A DNA stretch of 57,662 nt from a virus, in the IMG/VR virus record IMGVR_UViG_3300031364_000002, positions 1 to 57,662 of that record; one strand, written 5' to 3'. A model generated the notes under the pieces. It was given only the letters and a program-made list of their open reading frames with translations, was not told the DNA's origin and did no database searches. A program made the position numbers and the translations under genes. Below, piece after piece: positions 32,917 through 41,007 of this stretch; within the stretch, counting starts at the first letter, position 1; each line of letters opens with the position of its first letter.

Positions 32917-34279
32917 AGAATTACAGGTCTTGACCTGGTGTATAGTCAGTACAGAATTACTCCAACAGATTCATCTTGTAGGCAATCCAGAATTATTTGA
33001 GTCCACATATTCTCAGTTGGTAGCAGGGTGGGTGTGGAATTATTTCAAAATAGCAAAAGAATCCCCAGGAAGAGAAGTCCAAAAAATTTATTTGCGGGAG
33101 AGGAAAAACATAAAAGATGAGGAAGATTTGGAACTTATTGGGGAATTTCTTACCAATCTTTCAAAAACCTGGGAAAAAACATCTGTTTTTAATTTACCTT
33201 TTGCTACGTCTCAATCTATTGAATATTTTAAAAAACGGTCACTTCAGCGATTAAGTGAAAAATTAGAGGTAGCGCTTGAGTCGGGAGATGTGAGATATGC
33301 AGAATCTCTTGTTGGAGGGTTTAAGCGGGTTGAACGTCCCTCCGGGGAAGCCGTTCAGATATTGAGAGACTCAACAAAAGTGATAGAGGCTTTTACCCTG
33401 ACTGATGAAATTATGTTTAGTTTTCCTGGGGATCTTGGAAAAACCGTGGGGCCTATCGTACGTGGAGATTTTGTAGCAGTTCTTGGGGCTATGGGCCGTG
33501 GAAAATCCTGGTGGTTGCTTTATTTTGCAGTTCAGGCCTCTATCATGGGATTTAAAAGCATATTTTATTCATTGGAAATGACGGAACCACAGGTGGTTAG
33601 ACGGGCCTGGCAGATGATTCAGGGGGTAGGGAGATATGAAAATACTGTAAATTATCCTCATTTTGTGGAAGGGGAAGAAGAAGGAAAGTGGGAGATAGAG
33701 CATGAAGAGAAAAAAATTAATTCTATTGATGTAAATTCTGTTGAGGGAATAATGAAAAAAATGAGGCTTAGTTTGAGAGGAGCAGATTTGCGAATTGAAA
33801 CAATGCCTTCTATGACTGCTTCTCTTGCTGATATTGAAAATTCTTTAACAAATTTGGAAGTGTATGAAAATTTTGTACCGGATATTATTGTAATAGATTA
33901 TGCAGATATTATTGTCCCGGAACGGTATAACCGGGAAAATCGACAAGAGATAGATTTAATATGGAAAACGCTTCGGGGGTGGGCTCAAAAAAGAAATTGT
34001 TCTGTCATCACTGGAAGTCAAACTAACAGGGAAGCTCTCGATAGAGATGCCAAAGGGAAAAATATTGCAGAGGACATACGAAAATTAGGGCATGTTAGTA
34101 AAATGATAGCCTTGAATCAAACAGAAAAAGAGTATGAGGCAAATATCATGAGAGTAAGCTCTTTGAAAGAGCGGGATAAACGCCGGTGGATATCTCAAGC
34201 CTGTGTTTTACAGTGTTTAGATATTGGACGCCCTTATTTAGATAGTCGAATGGTAGGGGATGTGGAATATGAACGTTAA
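32882..34279 (+). CDS. Replicative DnaB-like helicase
   Basis: The protein has about 465 residues. The N-terminal helical domain is followed by a RecA-type core with Walker A (GAMGRGKS, about 205), the ATP-site region after a large acidic insertion (GEEEGKWEIEHEEKK), Walker B (IIVIDYADII, about 340) and VITGSQTNREALDRDAKGK. The start at ATG 32882 has CGGAG upstream, inside the previous gene's end. It is the fork helicase of this replication module. Confidence 0.85.
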   Translation: MKLTSKKIYLNEELQVLTWCIVSTELLQQIHLVGNPELFESTYSQLVAGWVWNYFKIAKESPGREVQKIYLRERKNIKDEEDLELIGEFLTNLSKTWEKTSVFNLPFATSQSIEYFKKRSLQRLSEKLEVALESGDVRYAESLVGGFKRVERPSGEAVQILRDSTKVIEAFTLTDEIMFSFPGDLGKTVGPIVRGDFVAVLGAMGRGKSWWLLYFAVQASIMGFKSIFYSLEMTEPQVVRRAWQMIQGVGRYENTVNYPHFVEGEEEGKWEIEHEEKKINSIDVNSVEGIMKKMRLSLRGADLRIETMPSMTASLADIENSLTNLEVYENFVPDIIVIDYADIIVPERYNRENRQEIDLIWKTLRGWAQKRNCSVITGSQTNREALDRDAKGKNIAEDIRKLGHVSKMIALNQTEKEYEANIMRVSSLKERDKRRWISQACVLQCLDIGRPYLDSRMVGDVEYER

Positions 34280-34292
34280 AAACTATAATAAT
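34278..34292 (+). promoter_or_regulatory. Shared motif AAAAACTATAATAAT, copy 2
   Basis: Identical 15-base motif to 29578-29592 and 44908-44922. It overlaps the stop of the DnaB-like gene and lies 13 bases before the ATG of the PLP-enzyme gene, so it would sit at the head of the modification cluster. Confidence 0.4.
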
Positions 34293-34305
34293 AATAGAGG
34301 GTAAA

Positions 34306-35127
34306 ATGATAACAATTTCAGGCACTCCTTGGGAAAAACACGATGGGATTTGGGTAAAAAGAGAGGATTTGTGCAGCCCTTATCCTGGGCCCTCATTTTC
34401 CAAAATTAGAGGGGTAGAGCAACATATAATAAAATTGATGAATTCCTCATTTCCTCCCACCTCTATTGGAGTTGTGGATTCTCGACACAGTAAGGCTGGG
34501 TGGGGAGTTAGCTATATTTGTCAACTTATGAAAATTCCGGTTACTGTATTTTACCCTATCCTGAAAGGGGAAACAGAATTAAGACCATTTCAAAAAATGT
34601 GTGATAAATTAGATGCTGGATTGGTAGGGTTACCAGCTACTAAAAGTGCAGTGTTGTTTTATCAGGCTCGCAAACTATTTCAAAATTGGGATTCTTATGG
34701 GTATCTAATGCCAAATGGATTGAAATTAAGAGAATCTGTTTTAAGTACTGAAAAAGAATTGTTAAATTACACTCCAGAAAATTTATTGAGAGGAACCTGG
34801 ATTATTTCAATATCCTCCGGGACAATTGCTGCAGGAGTGCTTTCTGGGTTGACAAAATTTAAATTTAAGGGTAAAATTTATCTCCATATGGGTTATAGTC
34901 GTAGCAAAAAAGCTGTTAAGAATTATTTAAATTCTATTGGGCATAATCTACAATGTGAAGATTTAGATTTAGAGCTTATTGATGAGGGATATAATTACAA
35001 GGATCGGGTAGATAATAAATGTCCTTTTGCATGCAATCCTTATTATGATCTTAAGGCATGGAAATGGGTTACAAAATATAGAAATAAATTTGAGTCCCCA
35101 ATAGTATTTTGGAATATAGGTAGTTGA
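34306..35127 (+). CDS. PLP-dependent fold-type II enzyme
   Basis: A protein of 273 residues. It resembles the tryptophan synthase beta / ACC deaminase group: WVKREDLCS, then SFSKIRGV with probable PLP-binding Lys33, and SISSGTIAAGVLSGL (about 165-180) as the phosphate-binding Ser/Gly loop. It is shorter than typical family members (about 330), with an unusual Cys-containing end (NKCPFACNPYYDLKAW). Substrate is unknown; amino-acid elimination, replacement or ligand-transfer chemistry is possible. It leads a cluster with two radical SAM enzymes. Confidence 0.75.
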   Translation: MITISGTPWEKHDGIWVKREDLCSPYPGPSFSKIRGVEQHIIKLMNSSFPPTSIGVVDSRHSKAGWGVSYICQLMKIPVTVFYPILKGETELRPFQKMCDKLDAGLVGLPATKSAVLFYQARKLFQNWDSYGYLMPNGLKLRESVLSTEKELLNYTPENLLRGTWIISISSGTIAAGVLSGLTKFKFKGKIYLHMGYSRSKKAVKNYLNSIGHNLQCEDLDLELIDEGYNYKDRVDNKCPFACNPYYDLKAWKWVTKYRNKFESPIVFWNIGS

Positions 35128-35128
35128 A

Positions 35129-36184
35129 ATGAAAAGATTGAAAACAGGATTGAGTATTAGGGGAGATAGTTATTATTGTCCACTTTCTTTTCAACTTGAT
35201 ACCTACTGGAATTGTACCAATAAGTGTGAGCACTGTTATTTACGTCGTTTGAATAGAACCTGGGGGGAGGATTTACGACCTTTAGATTTAAAAGAATTCC
35301 ACAAAAAAATTGTTAATGGAATGAAAAACTCTAATCCAAAAACCTCATTGGGATGGGCTATTAAACAAAAGAAAACAATCCGGTTAGGAAACAAAACTGA
35401 TCCTTATCAACCAGCAGAAGAGGAATTTGAGGTTACAAAACAAGTTATAAAATTGTTATTACACTACAACTTTTCTTTTGTAATCCAGACAAAATTTACA
35501 GAGCTTGTTAATCGGGATTTAGAGATATTGAAAAAAAAGCCAGATTGGGTATCTGTTATGCCTATAATCACTCCAGGATTAGAAAGGGATTGGGAGTTAT
35601 TCGAGCATGGAACCACAACTAATCCTATAGAGCGTTTAAAACACTGTCAAACCTATATGAAAAACAATATAAACGTGGGGGTAAACGGAGAGCCTTTTAT
35701 TCCCGGTTATCATACAATTCAAAATTTTAGAGATACTATGAAAGTGTTGAAACAATATAACATAAAAAGTTATAATACTTACCATCTACATTTTAATGAT
35801 CTTGTAGCTAAAAACTTCCTAAGAATTGGGTTGGATATTGAAAAAATCTGGTATATGAATCAGGACATTCAATGGAAAGCAATTTTGAGGAAATTGATAA
35901 ATATCGCTGCTGAATATGATATAATATTGGGTTGTCCAGACTTTGTAAATTCTGGAGGTTATCAAGAAACTGTGAATACGTGTTGTGGTTTATCAGTCCC
36001 GAACCCTTGTACTTTCAATGTAATTCAATGGAAGAAATTATTTATAGCGGGGAAGACTTCAAAGGAGATTGTGGAGAAAACCTATGACCACATTGGTAGT
36101 AAAGAAGATGCCTTGGGTATAATAGAGGGGACTACTAAGAATTTCTATACATTGAAAGACATAGATCTAAAGGAAAAGATATGA
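35129..36184 (+). CDS. Radical SAM protein 1, COG1533 / SPL-like
   Basis: A protein of 351 residues. The radical SAM [4Fe-4S] motif is Cys29-x3-Cys33-x2-Cys36 (WNCTNKCEHCYL). LGNKTDPYQPAEEEFEVTKQVI is characteristic of the COG1533 group, to which spore photoproduct lyase-like proteins belong. The barrel continues to about 250. Additional Cys residues occur near the C-terminus (GCPD, TCCG, PCTF) and may bind a second cluster. The group acts on nucleic acids or other targets; the substrate here is unknown. The next gene overlaps its stop. Confidence 0.8.
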   Translation: MKRLKTGLSIRGDSYYCPLSFQLDTYWNCTNKCEHCYLRRLNRTWGEDLRPLDLKEFHKKIVNGMKNSNPKTSLGWAIKQKKTIRLGNKTDPYQPAEEEFEVTKQVIKLLLHYNFSFVIQTKFTELVNRDLEILKKKPDWVSVMPIITPGLERDWELFEHGTTTNPIERLKHCQTYMKNNINVGVNGEPFIPGYHTIQNFRDTMKVLKQYNIKSYNTYHLHFNDLVAKNFLRIGLDIEKIWYMNQDIQWKAILRKLINIAAEYDIILGCPDFVNSGGYQETVNTCCGLSVPNPCTFNVIQWKKLFIAGKTSKEIVEKTYDHIGSKEDALGIIEGTTKNFYTLKDIDLKEKI

Positions 36185-36918
36185 ATAATTTATTAAAAAT
36201 TACTTATGATAATGATTTAGTTTTGAATATTCCAAAATTGGAAAATTTAAATCAACAAATATCAGCTAACATAGGTCAAGTGTTTTTTATCAAATCTCAT
36301 AATTCTGATATCAGAAAAGAAATGGGGGCTCTAAAAGCAATGAGTATTTACCTGAAAAATAATGGATTTTCATTAAAAGAAAAAACATTTATGGATGTTA
36401 TGGCTGGTTGCGGATTTTCTGGTAGAATATTTAACAAATATCTTTTTCCTGAAAAAATAATACTCAATGATTTAGATTCAACTTGTGTTTCTATTTTGAG
36501 AGAAAATTATACTGACAAAGAAATCACTAACCAGAATATTTTTGATATAGATTTTCAGGGCATAATTCCATTTATAGATTTCAATAATTTTACAATTAAA
36601 AAAAGTTTATTCTGGGAATCTGTATTTGCCCACATTAAAACAGATTGGGCTTTGTATACAGATAGTGCCTGTTATGGATTTGGAATGGGTAATTTGAAAA
36701 GTTATGGAGTTGAAACAGAAATAGAATATTATGAAAAATGTGTCAATCCATTTATATCCAAATATGGATTTTACGTACAAGCTATTTGTAATTTTGGTCA
36801 TGCTTCTGTGATATTGATTACAAAAACAAAATTAAGTAAAATTGATATAATACCTACATTAAACATAACCTGGAAAACAGAAGAAATTAAAACATCTATA
36901 TTTTGGGAATTATTGTAA
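36181..36918 (+). CDS. Rossmann-fold methyltransferase-like protein
   Basis: The protein has 245 residues. The SAM-binding motif is FMDVMAGCGFSGRIF (70-84), followed by an acidic strand end (ILNDLDSTC). In the place of the catalytic NPPY/DPPY motif it has YTDSACYGFGMG (about 158-169), which differs from known DNA methylases. It could methylate or otherwise modify a base or an intermediate, or use the fold for a non-methyl transfer. It overlaps radical SAM gene 1 by four bases and lies just before radical SAM gene 2. Confidence 0.65.
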   Translation: MNNLLKITYDNDLVLNIPKLENLNQQISANIGQVFFIKSHNSDIRKEMGALKAMSIYLKNNGFSLKEKTFMDVMAGCGFSGRIFNKYLFPEKIILNDLDSTCVSILRENYTDKEITNQNIFDIDFQGIIPFIDFNNFTIKKSLFWESVFAHIKTDWALYTDSACYGFGMGNLKSYGVETEIEYYEKCVNPFISKYGFYVQAICNFGHASVILITKTKLSKIDIIPTLNITWKTEEIKTSIFWELL

Positions 36919-36929
36919 GGAGGTCAGAT

Positions 36930-38330
36930 TTGGATTATTGGGATTATAGAAAAGAAGCAAGTAAATTAATTCCCCGTTTGGCTTTGTTGCCTAGCAAGGA
37001 TCACTACCATCAAAAAGAAAAAGGAAGAAAGAGTAACTATAAGCAATTTGATATTCACCAAAAAAAGCTGGTTAAAATAGAAAGATTGCTAGATACAGAA
37101 AATATCAATAGTTTTTTAGAGGTATCTTTAAGAGCACAAAGTTGCCCAATGCCTCTCAATGCAGATGTTTGGGACGGATTGAGATGTCCTTTTGCATGCA
37201 AATATTGTTATGCAGATTATTTCAAACATTCTTTGTACACTTCCTTTTTTGATAATGGAAAAGAAATTGGAGTTCGACATTGTAAATCTGAAGTATGGAA
37301 GGGACAACTTGATGGGTTATTTCCTCACCGGGGAGAGCCTACTTCTGGTGAAAATTCAGTATTAAATGCAATAAGAATTGGCATCCCAATACGATTAGGA
37401 ATTAGATATGAAGATTTCATTCCATCCGAAAAAAAGTATGGAATTTCTCTAGAATTGTTAAAATATTTAGCAAAAGCATCCTATCCCACCATGATAAATA
37501 CTAAAAGTGCACTTGTAGGAGAGTCAGAATATGTAGATGCTCTATCCTCAAATCCGGCAGGGGCTGCTGTTCATATAACTATGATTTCTTCAGATGAAGA
37601 ATTAATTCACGCTATAGAACCAGGGGCTCCATCTTTTAAGGATAGGTTAATAGCAGCAAAAAATTTAATTCAAGCGGGAGTTCGGGTAGTAGCTCGAATT
37701 GAGCCCTGGATGTTATTTATCAATGATGAAAAGAGCAGAGTGCAGGAATATATTGGATTGATCAAGAGTGCAGGAATTCAACACTTAACTTTTGATTCAT
37801 ATTCTTATTCAGCTTATTCCAAAGGACTAGCTGAAAATTTTAAGCAGATAGGATTCGATTTTGAAAGGATGTTTTTGCTTAGTGCAGATAGTCAGTGGCT
37901 TTCCTCTTTTCTGCTCGGAAAATTTATGAAAGAATTTCAAAAAGAAGGATTGAATTGTAGTACTTTTGATCAGGGAAATGTACCTGTCAACAATGACTGG
38001 ATTTGTTGTTCCGTTGGGGATTATTTTAAAACAGGATTTAATTGGGGGTCTGGAGTAATTGCTATAAAGTTCATACAGTCCAGAAATGGGTTACCAACCA
38101 GGTGGAGTGATTTTGAAGAATTTGTTGTAAAAAAGGGAGGGTGGTTATCCTCCTCATTAAAAAAAGAAGTACAAATGCTTTGGAATGGGCAAGGAAATGC
38201 TGCCTGGCCTATATATTGGGGGCAAGGAATCGTTCCGGCTGGTCAGGATGAAAATGGAATAGTTTGGAAGTTTAACAAACAAGATGATTTTAGAAGTGAA
38301 TATTGGAGGTTTTTAACTTATGACAATTGA
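36930..38330 (+). CDS. Radical SAM protein 2, COG1533-related
   Basis: A protein of about 466 residues. The cluster motif is Cys86-x3-Cys90-x2-Cys93 (LRCPFACKYCYADYF). Barrel features follow: IRLGIRYEDFIPSEKKYG, YPTMINTKSAL, AVHITMISSDEELIHAIEPGAPSFKDRLIAAKNL and RIEPWM. The C-terminal 150 residues include a Cys cluster (DWICCSVGDYF). TTG 36930 is chosen because AAGGAGG lies six bases upstream; the reading frame is open from 36903. It is longer than radical SAM 1 and probably acts on a different substrate or step. Confidence 0.75.
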   Translation: MDYWDYRKEASKLIPRLALLPSKDHYHQKEKGRKSNYKQFDIHQKKLVKIERLLDTENINSFLEVSLRAQSCPMPLNADVWDGLRCPFACKYCYADYFKHSLYTSFFDNGKEIGVRHCKSEVWKGQLDGLFPHRGEPTSGENSVLNAIRIGIPIRLGIRYEDFIPSEKKYGISLELLKYLAKASYPTMINTKSALVGESEYVDALSSNPAGAAVHITMISSDEELIHAIEPGAPSFKDRLIAAKNLIQAGVRVVARIEPWMLFINDEKSRVQEYIGLIKSAGIQHLTFDSYSYSAYSKGLAENFKQIGFDFERMFLLSADSQWLSSFLLGKFMKEFQKEGLNCSTFDQGNVPVNNDWICCSVGDYFKTGFNWGSGVIAIKFIQSRNGLPTRWSDFEEFVVKKGGWLSSSLKKEVQMLWNGQGNAAWPIYWGQGIVPAGQDENGIVWKFNKQDDFRSEYWRFLTYDN

Positions 38331-39042
38331 TGCTACTACAGAAAGAGTGTTTTCTCAAGCAGTTGCTTTGGCTCAACAAGGCAGAATGAAAAGTTCAATC
38401 CATGTAGGGTTTCACGAAGTGTATATTTTAAATATGGATAACACAATTTTAATCCAAAATAAAATTCTTCAAGAGTTTGATCTGCCTTTTAGTTTCTATG
38501 CCAATGATTATGAAAGCAAGCATTTACGTTTGGATAGGGAAAACCATGTAATTTTTTTGTCCAATTCTGGTGGATATAAAAGAAAGAAAACTGTACCTGC
38601 ACCCAAAATGGATTTTGGTCAAATATCCAGAGATTGGATGGGATATCCTGATATTAAAAAAGATTATTCAATTACCTTATCTGATTCAGCTATTTCTCTG
38701 TTGGATGATAATTTGTCCCATGTGGAATTTCATAAAATTGAGTCTGATTCTATTGTGATGGTTCAAAAAGATATTTACTCAGGTGCCCGAATTGAAATTC
38801 AAGAATTGTCTTCTGGATTTAAGATTGAACTTGGTAATCAAAATTTTGAGTTAAATCCAATAGGAATTAGAACTGTAGATTTGAAAGCTCTTTATTTGTT
38901 TGATTCCACCTATACTTTTTATTTCCAGCCAGGCCAAAATTATGTATATTTAGAGGGTAGTGGAGGAAATATCAAAGTAATTTTGGCTACCTGCTTGTAT
39001 GATGAAATTTCCTATTTGGCCAAGGTAAAAGGAGATAAATGA
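38320..39042 (+). CDS. Possible sliding-clamp-like protein
   Basis: A protein of 240 residues made of alternating beta strands with short helices. Segments such as HVEFHKIESDSIVMVQKDIYSGARIEIQEL and FYFQPGQNYVYLEG...IKVILATCLYDEISYL resemble the repeated half-domains of PCNA/beta-type clamps. A second protein with clamp-like features is coded at 39939. It may tether cluster enzymes to DNA or be a clamp paralogue, but this is structural inference. It overlaps the radical SAM 2 gene by 11 bases, with GGAGG upstream. Confidence 0.4.
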   Translation: MTIDATTERVFSQAVALAQQGRMKSSIHVGFHEVYILNMDNTILIQNKILQEFDLPFSFYANDYESKHLRLDRENHVIFLSNSGGYKRKKTVPAPKMDFGQISRDWMGYPDIKKDYSITLSDSAISLLDDNLSHVEFHKIESDSIVMVQKDIYSGARIEIQELSSGFKIELGNQNFELNPIGIRTVDLKALYLFDSTYTFYFQPGQNYVYLEGSGGNIKVILATCLYDEISYLAKVKGDK

Positions 39043-39043
39043 A

Positions 39044-39190
39044 ATGGGGGGAAAAAGTCGGAAAACAGGTCAAATTAGTAAACAACTAATTGATAGATTG
39101 TTAAATCAATCGGGGAAATCTTGTGGAGGAGGAGCTAAAAAAGATAAAGAAGAAAAAGATCCCTTTCATTTGATGGAAAGTAAAAAATGA
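39044..39190 (+). CDS. Small basic protein (48 aa)
   Basis: A 48-residue protein starting MGGKSRKTGQISKQLIDRLLNQ with a Gly/Lys-rich middle (SGKSCGGGAKKDKEEK) and ending DPFHLMESKK. GGAG lies upstream and the stop overlaps the next start (ATGA). It may be a DNA-binding or peptide partner in the modification cluster. No family is recognised. Confidence 0.55.
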   Translation: MGGKSRKTGQISKQLIDRLLNQSGKSCGGGAKKDKEEKDPFHLMESKK

Positions 39191-39942
39191 GTGAAGTTAA
39201 TTTTTGGAAATACTTTACTTCTCATTCCATTTATCCCAATTTTTATTGCTCACCAGAGTATTGGAAAAAAGGAAAATTTAAAATTGTAGATACCCCGAAC
39301 CTGTTTGAGGTAAGATCCCAGGAAGGATGGTTACTAATTCCTAGATTTGAAAAGGAAATATTTAATTTTTCAGAACCTTTTTATGCTGGATTTTCAGGAT
39401 TTTACTGTGGAAAATTTTTGGATTATCAATTCATATATGATCCCAAAAATTTTAGGGAATTATCGGGAGGAGAATGGAGAAAAATTCGTCACAATTTGAC
39501 AATAAGCAAAAGGGAACTAAATGAATCTTTAGGAATTGTGCTAACAGGTAGGAATTGCAGTTTATCTTCTTTTAAAGATTTTATGTTAACCTGGCAAAAT
39601 TTAAAACAGGAGTCTGAATTATATGATCCAGAAATTATGGTAAAATTTCTGATAAACGGGGATCATCGGTTATTGTTTATGGGTTTGGATAGCAAAAAAA
39701 TCTATGGAATAGCTGTTTTTGATCTAACTCCAATTTTTATCAACTTTAGGTATTGCGAAGTTTTACCTGGAATTACTGGTTTGAGTGATTATTGCCGGGT
39801 AGAATTTTACCAATGGATAGATAAACATTATCCGAATAAATTGGTAAACGATGGGGGGAGTTTGGATAAACCCTCTCTGTATAAATATAAACAATTTTTG
39901 AATCCCATGAGTGTATCTAAAATAAGGAGTTTGTTAAAATGA
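39187..39942 (+). CDS. GNAT-fold, DUF2156 / FemAB-like acyl- or aminoacyltransferase
   Basis: A protein of 251 residues. The C-terminal half fits the DUF2156 / lysyl-phosphatidylglycerol-synthase-C type of GNAT fold: GIVLTGRNCSLSSFKDFMLTWQNL, a central strand block (FMGLDSKKIYGIAVFDL), and VNDGGSLDKPSLYKYKQFLNP, similar to the N...L....L...K....P ending of the family. Such enzymes transfer aminoacyl groups from aminoacyl-tRNA or acyl groups from CoA. In this DNA-linked cluster, transfer to a modified base is an attractive but untested idea. It overlaps both neighbours by four bases. Confidence 0.6.
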   Translation: MSEVNFWKYFTSHSIYPNFYCSPEYWKKGKFKIVDTPNLFEVRSQEGWLLIPRFEKEIFNFSEPFYAGFSGFYCGKFLDYQFIYDPKNFRELSGGEWRKIRHNLTISKRELNESLGIVLTGRNCSLSSFKDFMLTWQNLKQESELYDPEIMVKFLINGDHRLLFMGLDSKKIYGIAVFDLTPIFINFRYCEVLPGITGLSDYCRVEFYQWIDKHYPNKLVNDGGSLDKPSLYKYKQFLNPMSVSKIRSLLK

Positions 39943-41003
39943 ATATTAACAGGGTAGATTTAGTAAACAAATTGAAACAGTGTATGCCTGGTATTGAAAC
40001 AGGCAACAGCCTGTTGGAGGGGGCAGATACTTTTTATTTTGAAGGTAAGAGAATTCATACTTTTAATGACATAATAAGTGTATCTGTAGATATATCAGGA
40101 ATTGTATCTGGAGATTTAACTGGATCTGTAAGTGCTAAAGAATTTTATAAAATATTGACTAAATTCAGGGAGAGTGATATCACAATAGATCCTGAAGATA
40201 AACAATGGATTTTACGTAGTGGAAAAGCAAAAAGTACATTGAAATTTAGAGAATCTGTTATTTCAAATATGGTGGCAGAACTCAAATTGGATAAATTGAC
40301 CTGGAAAAATTTACCTGATAATTTTCTGGATGGACTAAAGCTGTGTAGAATTCCAGGGAATCACACAGCATTTAATGGAGTAGCAGTGGATAGGAATGGG
40401 ATGTACTCCACTGATAAAATAAGAGTAAACAAATTCAATCTATCAAATGATATGGAACGGTTTTGGATAGAAGAAAAGGCTCATGGGGAAATTCTAAAGT
40501 TTGATGAGATGAAAGAATACAGTCTCAGTGATTTCTGGATTCATTTTAGATCAACTGCTGGGGATTGTTTTTCTGTTAGGAGAAAAAGAGATACAGAAAA
40601 AGGAATTTGCAGATATCCTTTTACTCAAATAGATACTATAGTTTTTAGGGCCTCCGAAAACAGACAAGAAATTGGTACTGATTTACCACAAGAATTGGAG
40701 GAAGTACTATCCAGAGCATCAGTATTTTCTTCAGATTTTGATGGGCATTCCGTAGTTCATTTGGTTTTGTCTGGTAAATTTATTGAATGCTCTTCAAGCA
40801 AAACAAGTGGATCCTACTCAGAAAAAATTAAGTGGAAAGCAGATTTTAAAGAGGAATATCAAATGGATTTGGCAGCTGGATTTCTTTTTGAGTCTCTTAA
40901 ATTATCCCCCAAATTTTCTGTGGCAAATATAGGAGATTCTCAATCCCTAGTATTTTTTGGAGATAATTTTATTCATGTAATGGCCCTCATAAAGTCAGAG
41001 TAA
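39939..41003 (+). CDS. DNA polymerase sliding clamp, DnaN-like
   Basis: A protein of 354 residues, close to the length of bacterial beta clamps. The pattern of three repeated domains is suggested by ADTFYFEGKRIHTFNDIISVSVDI, SAKEFYKILTKF, then NHTAFNGVAVDRNGMYSTDKIRVNKF and the final FLFESLKLSPKFSVANIGDSQSLVFFGDNFIHVMALI. The clamp encircles DNA and raises polymerase processivity. The clamp loader gene is at 43989. It lies immediately before the polymerase gene. Confidence 0.75.
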   Translation: MNINRVDLVNKLKQCMPGIETGNSLLEGADTFYFEGKRIHTFNDIISVSVDISGIVSGDLTGSVSAKEFYKILTKFRESDITIDPEDKQWILRSGKAKSTLKFRESVISNMVAELKLDKLTWKNLPDNFLDGLKLCRIPGNHTAFNGVAVDRNGMYSTDKIRVNKFNLSNDMERFWIEEKAHGEILKFDEMKEYSLSDFWIHFRSTAGDCFSVRRKRDTEKGICRYPFTQIDTIVFRASENRQEIGTDLPQELEEVLSRASVFSSDFDGHSVVHLVLSGKFIECSSSKTSGSYSEKIKWKADFKEEYQMDLAAGFLFESLKLSPKFSVANIGDSQSLVFFGDNFIHVMALIKSE

Positions 41004-41007
41004 AAAA

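Noticed and set aside
34306-39942. 7-deazaguanine or 5-hydroxymethyluracil DNA modification pathway
   Set aside because: No QueC, QueD, FolE, tgtA-like or ThyX-like hydroxymethylase, and no 5-hmdU kinase gene is visible, so the known pathways do not fit as such.
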